From contig NZ_JBBGZW010000001.1 in the NCBI RefSeq assembly GCF_037479095.1, positions 868,001 through 932,000 of the forward strand: 64,000 nt of DNA. Reading direction: 5' to 3'. Below are positions 58,736-64,000 of this stretch, piece after piece (positions within the stretch are counted from its first letter, which is position 1; the number at the start of each line of letters is the position of its first letter). A program made the position numbers and the translations under genes. The notes under the pieces are model-generated. The model was not told where the DNA came from. It saw only the letters and a program-made list of their open reading frames with translations, and made no database searches. This DNA is from Pantoea nemavictus (GTDB taxonomy: Bacteria > Pseudomonadota > Gammaproteobacteria > Enterobacterales > Enterobacteriaceae).

Positions 58736-60067
58736 CTACTCTTTAAATTCGCTGGCGTCTAGCTCATGGCGCGACAGCAGCTTATAGAATTCAGTGCGGT
58801 TACGTCCAGCCAGACGCGCGGCGTTAGTGACATTTCCTTTGGTCATCTGCAACAGTTTACGCAGATAGTTCAGCTCAAACTGATTACGCGCCTCGACGAA
58901 GGTTGGCAACGCGGTATTTTCTCCTGCCAGCGCCTGCTCCACCAGCGCATCGCCGATCACCGGTGCAGTACTCAACGCTACGCACTGCTCAATCACGTTC
59001 ACCAATTGCCGCACATTGCCCGGCCATGCTGCGCCAACCAGTCGTTTCATGGCATCCACCGAGAAGCTACGCACGGAAGGTTTATGGCGATCGGCGGACT
59101 GGCGCAGCAGATGATTCGCCAGCAGCGGAATATCTTCGGCACGCTCATGCAGCGCAGGAATTTTCAGATTCACCACGTTGAGGCGATAGTAGAGGTCCTC
59201 GCGGAAACTCTTTTTCTCCATCGCTTTCGGCAAATCACGGTGCGTCGCGGAAATGATACGCACGTTGATCTCCAGATCGCGGTTACTGCCCAGCGGGCGC
59301 ACCTTGCGCTCCTGCAGTACGCGTAGCAATTTCACCTGCAACGCCTGCGGCATATCGCCGATCTCATCCAGAAACAGTGTGCCGCCCTCAGCCGCCTGGA
59401 ACAGCCCTTCACGCGCGCTGACTGCTCCCGTAAAGGCACCTTTGGCGTGGCCAAACAGTTCAGATTCCAGCAGTTGCTCTGGCAAAGCGCCACAGTTGAT
59501 GGCAATGAAGGGCTTGGTCGCACGGGGGCTGGCCGCATGAATCGCTTGTGCCAGCACCTCTTTACCGGTGCCGCTTTGGCCATTGATCAAAATACTGACG
59601 TCCGATTGCGCTACCATGTGCGACTGATCCAACAGGCGCAGCATCTGCGGATTGCGCGTCACAATCGCTTCGCGCCAGCCGTCATCGCTCATCGGCGCGC
59701 GCTGTGCCAGCGCTTCATCAATCGCTTTGTACAACGCATCACGATCGACCGGTTTGGTAAGAAAACTAAATACGCCTTGCTGCGTAGCGGACACGGCTTC
59801 AGGAATTGAACCATGCGCGGTGAGAATGATCACCGGCAAGCCCGCATGACGTTTCTGTACTTCGCCAAACAGCGCCAGACCGTCCATCTCATCCATGCGC
59901 AGGTCGCTGATGACTAAATCGACCTTCTCTTTCTGCAGATGACGCAGTGCTTCTGGTCCGCTGGCTGCCGTCGCCACCTGAAAACCTTCGCTACTCAAAC
60001 GCATGCCAAGCAGTTTCAGTAAGCCAGGATCGTCATCTACCAGCAGTAAGCGTGCGCTCTGTTTCAT
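58736..60067 (-). CDS. glrR: Response regulator GlrR (QseF), sigma-54 activator
   Basis: NtrC-type activator. 443 residues: receiver domain (about 5-120, phospho-Asp in DLVISDLRMDEMDG near 56), AAA+ domain (about 135-365) with Walker A GQSGTGKEVLA, the sigma-54 contact loop GAFTGA and Walker B GGTLFLDEIGDM, and a Fis-type HTH at the C-terminus (GNVTNAARLAGRNRTEFYKLL). In E. coli it activates glmY and rpoE; matching TGTCN10GACA sites lie upstream of glmY here. Two bases after qseG. Confidence 0.97.
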   Translation of the reverse strand: MKQSARLLLVDDDPGLLKLLGMRLSSEGFQVATAASGPEALRHLQKEKVDLVISDLRMDEMDGLALFGEVQKRHAGLPVIILTAHGSIPEAVSATQQGVFSFLTKPVDRDALYKAIDEALAQRAPMSDDGWREAIVTRNPQMLRLLDQSHMVAQSDVSILINGQSGTGKEVLAQAIHAASPRATKPFIAINCGALPEQLLESELFGHAKGAFTGAVSAREGLFQAAEGGTLFLDEIGDMPQALQVKLLRVLQERKVRPLGSNRDLEINVRIISATHRDLPKAMEKKSFREDLYYRLNVVNLKIPALHERAEDIPLLANHLLRQSADRHKPSVRSFSVDAMKRLVGAAWPGNVRQLVNVIEQCVALSTAPVIGDALVEQALAGENTALPTFVEARNQFELNYLRKLLQMTKGNVTNAARLAGRNRTEFYKLLSRHELDASEFKE

Positions 60068-60069
60068 GA

Positions 60070-60741
60070 TTACTGATCCTCAGTTTGCACATCACTGGCA
60101 CCGTGCGATGCGTCGCTGCTGTCGGGCGCTTTGCGCGATGACAGTTGGCGCTCAATGTCGGTTAAACGCTCGAGCTTACGTTGGGTGTCTGCCAGCGCCT
60201 GGCGCATTTTGCTTTGCTGCTGGCGTAGGTTGTCCATTTCAGCGTCGTTGCTTTGCTGCAGGGCGGCGTAACGTCCACGCGCTTCACTCAGCTCCAGCTG
60301 AGCGGCCTGATTACTGCGCCACAGCTGTAGTAACGGGCGCACTGCCGCCGGATAAGACGCGCTATAACCGTCCAACGTGGTGACGTAATCACGGCGTTCG
60401 ACCGGCGTGACGTTACCGTTAGCGAGCAGAATGCCTTGCTTAAAGGCGCGTGCCCAGCCTTGCACCGGCCAGCGACGCGCTTCGGCGCGAGCTTCGGCAG
60501 GGGATAAGCGCTCGGCACAATCAACGGCGCGCTGCCAGTAAAGCGGATTACTCACGGCGGCTGGCGTTTCGATTTGCCACACGCTTTGACAATCGATCGC
60601 CAGATAATCCGGCAGGCGCACGTCGGGTTCCGGCACGCTCACGCTAGTGTGTTGGGTACGTTGCTGTGACGGTGCCTGGCAGGCACTCAGGCCGAGCGCC
60701 ATCAACGCACAGGTCACAAATTTAAATCGGGGTAATTTCAT
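60070..60741 (-). CDS. qseG: QseG lipoprotein
   Basis: Outer-membrane lipoprotein that connects with the sensor kinase GlrK/QseE. 223 residues. Lipobox LGLSAC (Cys at 21). The conserved region contains DYLAIDCQSVWQIE and NPLYWQRAVDCAERLSP, and a coiled coil runs over about 150-205. Three bases after glrK and two before glrR, so glrK-qseG-glrR is one operon. Confidence 0.94.
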   Translation of the reverse strand: MKLPRFKFVTCALMALGLSACQAPSQQRTQHTSVSVPEPDVRLPDYLAIDCQSVWQIETPAAVSNPLYWQRAVDCAERLSPAEARAEARRWPVQGWARAFKQGILLANGNVTPVERRDYVTTLDGYSASYPAAVRPLLQLWRSNQAAQLELSEARGRYAALQQSNDAEMDNLRQQQSKMRQALADTQRKLERLTDIERQLSSRKAPDSSDASHGASDVQTEDQ

Positions 60742-60744
60742 TAA

Positions 60745-62172
60745 TCAGGCATTCCCGGCGCTGGTAGTCAGAATGATACGAAAACAGACATCCGCATCCT
60801 TGCGTGTTACCAACTGCAAATCGCCTTGCATCCTGCGCAGGCAATCTTTGGCGATGCTTAACCCCAGACCGCTGCCTTTAACCGGCCCCTTGCGCTGTTG
60901 GCTGCCTTGATAAAAAGGCTCAAAAATCATCGCCTGCTCTTCAGCCGGAATCGGTGTGCCGGTGTTTGCCACCTCAATCCACACCTGGTTGCCCTTCTGC
61001 TGGCTCTGCAGCCAGATGTTACCGGATTCGGCGCCGTAGTTCACGGCGTTCGAATAGAGGTTATCAATCACCCGCTGTAGCAGCGTGGCTTCCGCCAGAC
61101 AGTGATTCACCTGCAGATCAACGTGCGTCGTCATCTCACGCGCACTGGCAGGCAACGAGTGCACTTTTACTACGGAATCAATGATGTCATTTAATACCAC
61201 CGGTGCCAGCGTCATCGGGCCATCTGCCAGCTTACGGTTGTAATCCAGCAACTGCTCAATCAGCCGCTGTAAATGACGGCTGCTGGTATCGAGAATCGCG
61301 ACCACTTCCTGCTGCTCAGCGTTCAATGGCCCGGCGACCTGATCGGCCAGCAGCTCAGTGCCTTCCCGCAGGCTGGCAAGCGGTGTTTTCAGCTCATGCG
61401 ACAGGTGACGCAGAAACTCATGGCGCTGCTCTTCCAGCCAGCTCAGACGTTCACTCAACCAAACGATGCGCTGTCCCAGCGAGCGAATTTCACGTGGGCC
61501 GCGAAAGCTGCCGCTATCGCCCAGCGATTTGCCCTCGCCTAAGCGATTGATCATGCGCTCAACGCGTTTTACCGGACCAATAATCATGCCGGTGAACAGC
61601 AAAACCAGCACCAGACTGATCAGGAACAGAATTAGCGCCTGCCAGCCAAAAAACTGGCCGCGATCGGCAATTTCACGTTGCAGTTGTAGGCCGCGCGAAA
61701 ACACCACTTCGCGCGTTGCCTGCACCATTTGCGTATTGGTATCGGAAAAACGCTCCAGCGCGCTGGCAGCTTGTGCTTGCGGATTTCCATTATCGCACTT
61801 TACCTGCTGCAGCTGCGGCAAGGTGGTTTGCAGCACTTTGAAGGAGGGCAGATCGGGCAAGCTGGCTGCGTGGCTGCTGAGCATTTGACCGTAGCGCGTC
61901 CACTGCGTTTGATACAGTTTGGCCAGCGACGCATCGCCTAATACGCAGTATTGACGATAGCTTCGCTCCAGCTCCAGCGCGGTGCGCGCCATCGCTTCAC
62001 TGCGCCGTACATCGGTAAAGGTATTGCGATTGGTATCTGCCGCCTGGTTGCTCAGCGCCGAAAGGCTTTCCCATGCTTGCCATGCCAGCACCAGTAACGG
62101 CAGCAGCACCAGCAGAAAGGCCATTAAGACTAACTGTCGCAGGGATCGGGGAAACAGACGCCATTTATTCAC
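60745..62172 (-). CDS. glrK: Sensor histidine kinase GlrK (QseE)
   Basis: Inner-membrane kinase that phosphorylates GlrR. 475 residues (475 in E. coli): helix 1 at about 13-33, a periplasmic domain to about 168, helix 2 at about 172-196, HAMP, the phospho-His in FLRHLSHELKTPLASLREG near 259, and the ATPase domain with the N box NLYSNAVNYGAESG and G box GSGLGLSIAKDCLRRM. First gene of glrK-qseG-glrR, downstream of the GlmY RNA gene. Confidence 0.96.
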   Translation of the reverse strand: MNKWRLFPRSLRQLVLMAFLLVLLPLLVLAWQAWESLSALSNQAADTNRNTFTDVRRSEAMARTALELERSYRQYCVLGDASLAKLYQTQWTRYGQMLSSHAASLPDLPSFKVLQTTLPQLQQVKCDNGNPQAQAASALERFSDTNTQMVQATREVVFSRGLQLQREIADRGQFFGWQALILFLISLVLVLLFTGMIIGPVKRVERMINRLGEGKSLGDSGSFRGPREIRSLGQRIVWLSERLSWLEEQRHEFLRHLSHELKTPLASLREGTELLADQVAGPLNAEQQEVVAILDTSSRHLQRLIEQLLDYNRKLADGPMTLAPVVLNDIIDSVVKVHSLPASAREMTTHVDLQVNHCLAEATLLQRVIDNLYSNAVNYGAESGNIWLQSQQKGNQVWIEVANTGTPIPAEEQAMIFEPFYQGSQQRKGPVKGSGLGLSIAKDCLRRMQGDLQLVTRKDADVCFRIILTTSAGNA

Positions 62173-62243
62173 AACCGCGCTTCCTTAAATATGAGCTGCA
62201 GGCATGCTAGCGAAGTATCAAAACGGAAGAAAGGAGAGATATG

Positions 62244-62270
62244 AAAACGGCAGGCCTTTTGGCCTGCCGT
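62244..62270 (-). terminator. GlmY terminator
   Basis: Perfect stem ACGGCAGGCC / GGCCTGCCGT with a 4-base loop followed by TTTTC on the minus strand; it defines the 3' end of GlmY. Confidence 0.85.
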
Positions 62271-62460
62271 GAGAGCGACGCCGCAGCATCGCTTGCAAAA
62301 TAGGTGGAGCCTAACTCAACGTTGCGTCCGATGCTTGATAACGTTGCAAAGCAAGCGATTATCGGTGAGGTGGACGACAGGCTCCGTTTGGTGCGTCATT
62401 CAGTTTTTATGAGCTCTGCCGCGAAAAGCGGGGCAATCATAAACAGGCGAATGAGCCACG
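62244..62460 (-). ncRNA. glmY: GlmY small RNA
   Basis: Small RNA that binds RapZ and so protects GlmZ, which activates glmS translation when glucosamine-6-phosphate is low. The 5' end reads GTGGCTCATTCGCCTGTTTA, close to E. coli GlmY (GTGGCTCATTCACCGACTTA). The position between glrK and purL and the direction are the same as in E. coli. The start at about 62460 is set by the two promoters; the end is set by the hairpin. The predicted length is about 217 bases, somewhat longer than the E. coli RNA (about 184). Confidence 0.9.
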
Positions 62461-62465
62461 CAGAG

Positions 62466-62486
62466 AGTATAGCAAGTATCATGCCA
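62466..62486 (-). promoter_or_regulatory. Overlapping sigma-54 and sigma-70 promoters of glmY
   Basis: TGGCATGATACTTGC (62472-62486) matches the sigma-54 -24/-12 consensus with correct GG-GC spacing. TATACT (62466-62471) is a sigma-70 -10 next to it. Both would start transcription near 62460. Such overlapping promoters are described for E. coli glmY. Confidence 0.88.
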
Positions 62487-62619
62487 ACAAATAAATAGTG
62501 TTTATTATCAGAGGAATGCCAGATAGAAGGCGAAGACAGGAAGGAAAGCGGACCGGGCGGTCAGGGAAAAGTGTCGCTGATTAGCAACGGGTTTAGAGCG
62601 CTAACTTCCTTGCATTACA

Positions 62620-62632
62620 AATCAACGAGTTA
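62620..62632 (+). promoter_or_regulatory. IHF site upstream of glmY
   Basis: AATCAACGAGTTA fits WATCARnnnnTTR exactly. It lies between the sigma-54 promoter and the GlrR sites, where DNA bending is needed. Confidence 0.65.
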
Positions 62633-62634
62633 AA

Positions 62635-62652
62635 TGTCACCTTTTGACGACA
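62635..62652. promoter_or_regulatory. GlrR binding site 1 (glmY)
   Basis: TGTC-N10-GACA, an exact match to the GlrR site described for E. coli glmY. Confidence 0.8.
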
Positions 62653-62667
62653 GCATAAAGTCAGGAT

Positions 62668-62685
62668 TGTCGCCTTTTTCCGACA
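62668..62685. promoter_or_regulatory. GlrR binding site 2 (glmY)
   Basis: TGTC-N10-GACA again, exactly 33 bases (about three helical turns) from site 1, with a similar central CCTTTT. Confidence 0.8.
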
Positions 62686-62713
62686 GCTTGCATACTTGTG
62701 CGGTTTTTAGCCA

Positions 62714-62737
62714 GGTCGCCATTAATGGCGACCCTAC
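62714..62737 (-). repeat. REP-like palindrome, copy 2
   Basis: Perfect palindrome with arms GGTCGCCATT / AATGGCGACC plus a CCTAC flank, so on the minus strand it begins GTAGG like copy 1. It differs from copy 1 by paired changes in both arms that keep the stem. It lies just past the purL terminator. Confidence 0.7.
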
Positions 62738-62768
62738 AAAAAAATAAAGGCCGCGGTTAGGCGGCCTT
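62738..62768 (-). terminator. Terminator after purL
   Basis: Minus-strand stem AAGGCCGC / GCGGCCTT with a 6-base loop followed by TATTTTTTT, about 50 bases past the purL stop. Confidence 0.88.
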
Positions 62769-62792
62769 GTAAGGTGCGCATTGATGCGCACC
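62769..62792 (+). repeat. REP-like palindrome, copy 3
   Basis: GTAA plus arms GGTGCGCATT / ATGCGCACC with one central mismatch (62773-62792). Same arm sequence as copy 1. Together with copy 2 it flanks the purL terminator in opposite orientation. Confidence 0.65.
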
Positions 62793-62816
62793 AGCATAAC
62801 AACTCAAGATTAACGC

Positions 62817-64000
62817 TTAGCCCAACTGCTTACGCGCATTGCGGAAGATACGCATCCACGGGCTATCTTCGCCCCACTCTGCCGGATGCCACGAGTTGCT
62901 GACGGTACGGAACACGCGCTCTGGGTGCGGCATCATAATGGTGACGCGACCGCTTTCGTTAGTTACCGCAGTGATGCCGTTTGGTGAGCCATTCGGGTTC
63001 GCCGGATAGCTTTCCGTCACTTTGCCGAAGTTATCGACGAAGCGCAGCGCTACCAGACCTTTGCTCTCCAGCTGCGCCAGATGCGCACCGTCACGCACTT
63101 CAACAAAACCTTCGCCGTGCGATACTGCGATTGGCATATGCGATCCTGCCATGCCCTCCAGCAACAGCGATGGGCTCGCCGCCACTTCGACCAAGCTGAA
63201 ACGCGCTTCGAAACGCTCGGACTGGTTACGCACAAAGCGTGGCCACAGTTCGCTGCCTGGAATCAATTCACGCAGGTTCGACATCATCTGGCAGCCGTTA
63301 CACACGCCCAGCGCCAGCGTTTGTGGACGATGGAAGAAGTTCTCAAACTCATCACGTACGCGGCCGTTGAACAGGATCGATTTCGCCCAACCTTCACCCG
63401 CGCCCAGCACGTCACCGTATGAGAAGCCACCACACGCAACCAGTGCCTGGAACTCTTCCAGACCGCGACGACCGGCGAGCAGATCGCTCATGTGTACGTC
63501 AACTGCAGTAAAGCCAGCGCGATGGAAAGCAGCCGCCATCTCCACGTGGGAGTTCACACCCTGCTCACGCAGCACCGCCACACGCGGACGTGCGCCAGTG
63601 GCGATCATCGGTGCCGCCACATCCTCTTCTGGCTTGAAGGTCAGATGGACGTTCAGACCAGGATCGTTATCGTCTTTCTTCGCTTCATGCTCCTGATCGG
63701 CACAGGCTGGGTTATCACGCAGACGCTGCATCTGCCAGGTGGTTTCTGCCCACCAGGTACGCAGCGTGGTGCGGCTTTCGCTGTACACCGTACTGTCGCC
63801 AGAACGGATCACGAAGCGGTCGCCCGGCAGCGCTTTACCCATCACATGCACGTTAGCGCTCAGGCCGTGATCGGCGAAGACTTTCTCTACTGCCACGCGA
63901 TCCGCTGCGTTGATTTGCAGCACCGCGCCCAGCTCTTCGGTGAACAGCGCTGCCAATGCATCACTGCCCAACGCGGCGATATCGGCTTCGATACCGCAGT
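62817..64000 (-). CDS. purL: Phosphoribosylformylglycinamidine synthase (5' end beyond window)
   Basis: Fourth step of purine synthesis: FGAR, glutamine and ATP give FGAM. Only the last 394 codons or so are in the window; the frame is open through the right edge, and an internal TTG at 63971 is not the start. The C-terminal glutamine amidotransferase domain is complete: [20 protein letters not shown], the catalytic Cys in [15 protein letters not shown], and His/Glu in [10 protein letters not shown]. The end [11 protein letters not shown] is as in E. coli. It supplies the substrate for PurM encoded at the other end of the window. Confidence 0.97.
   Translation of the reverse strand, partial: CGIEADIAALGSDALAALFTEELGAVLQINAADRVAVEKVFADHGLSANVHVMGKALPGDRFVIRSGDSTVYSESRTTLRTWWAETTWQMQRLRDNPACADQEHEAKKDDNDPGLNVHLTFKPEEDVAAPMIATGARPRVAVLREQGVNSHVEMAAAFHRAGFTAVDVHMSDLLAGRRGLEEFQALVACGGFSYGDVLGAGEGWAKSILFNGRVRDEFENFFHRPQTLALGVCNGCQMMSNLRELIPGSELWPRFVRNQSERFEARFSLVEVAASPSLLLEGMAGSHMPIAVSHGEGFVEVRDGAHLAQLESKGLVALRFVDNFGKVTESYPANPNGSPNGITAVTNESGRVTIMMPHPERVFRTVSNSWHPAEWGEDSPWMRIFRNARKQLG

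Overview
The window reads as chromosomal DNA of a gamma-proteobacterium of the order Enterobacterales, most likely the Erwiniaceae (Pantoea/Erwinia-like; this placement is an inference). The backbone follows the E. coli K-12 order from hda to purL almost gene for gene: hda-uraA-upp-purM-purN, ppk-ppx, yfgG, guaA-guaB-xseA, yfgJ-der-bamB-yfgM-hisS-ispG-rodZ-rlmN-ndk-pbpC-yfhM-sseA-sseB-pepB, isc, trmJ-suhB-csiE-hcaT-glyA-hmp-glnB-glrR-qseG-glrK-glmY-purL. Proteins are close in length and motif to the E. coli ones. I see no phage, insertion sequence, CRISPR array, rRNA or tRNA gene. hda (3' end missing) and purL (5' end missing) are cut by the window edges.

Region by region. 1-4660 holds replication control (hda), uracil salvage (upp-uraA) and purine synthesis (purMN behind a clear PurR operator), closed by an ERIC repeat. 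4680-12920 is a phosphate/polyphosphate block: a pst-type ABC transporter (pstC-pstA-pstB, with large extra periplasmic domains and no pstS or phoU) divergent from ppk-ppx. 12942-16507 has tehB, yfgG, the Mg transporter mgtE, a YodC-like small protein and a DUF3750 protein. 16678-21337 is guaBA divergent from xseA. 21388-25533 is an accessory island: a protealysin-type M4 metallopeptidase overlapping its emfourin-type inhibitor gene, a KGG-repeat stress protein, and a PQQ glucose dehydrogenase (gcd). 25861-35808 is the yfgJ-der-bamB-yfgM-hisS-ispG-rodZ-pilW-rlmN-ndk run. 35978-46334 has pbpC-yfhM, sseA, sseB and pepB.

The most unusual spot is 46335-48300. The isc iron-sulfur operon is reduced to iscR and iscS. 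iscU, iscA, hscB, hscA, fdx and iscX, which usually lie between iscS and pepB, are gone and only 62 bp remain. IscS also lacks the C-terminal tail that docks IscU in E. coli. The iscR promoter is nevertheless well kept and carries three IscR-like sites at an exact 25-bp period.

The right part (48292-64000) holds trmJ, suhB, an unrecognised membrane protein, a ZevAB-like metal uptake pair with a near-perfect Zur-type box, csiE/hcaT (convergent, sharing a CTAG), glyA/hmp (PurR-like and NsrR sites between them), glnB, and the glrR-qseG-glrK two-component operon preceded by the GlmY small RNA with overlapping sigma-54 and sigma-70 promoters, two exact GlrR sites and an IHF site. A small family of REP-like palindromes with compensatory base changes occurs at 44175, 62714 and 62769.

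Themes that tie the window together are purine supply under PurR (purMN, guaBA, glyA, purL), phosphate and polyphosphate handling, envelope assembly (bamB, rodZ, pbpC, yfhM), and control of glucosamine-6-phosphate synthesis through GlrKR-GlmY.
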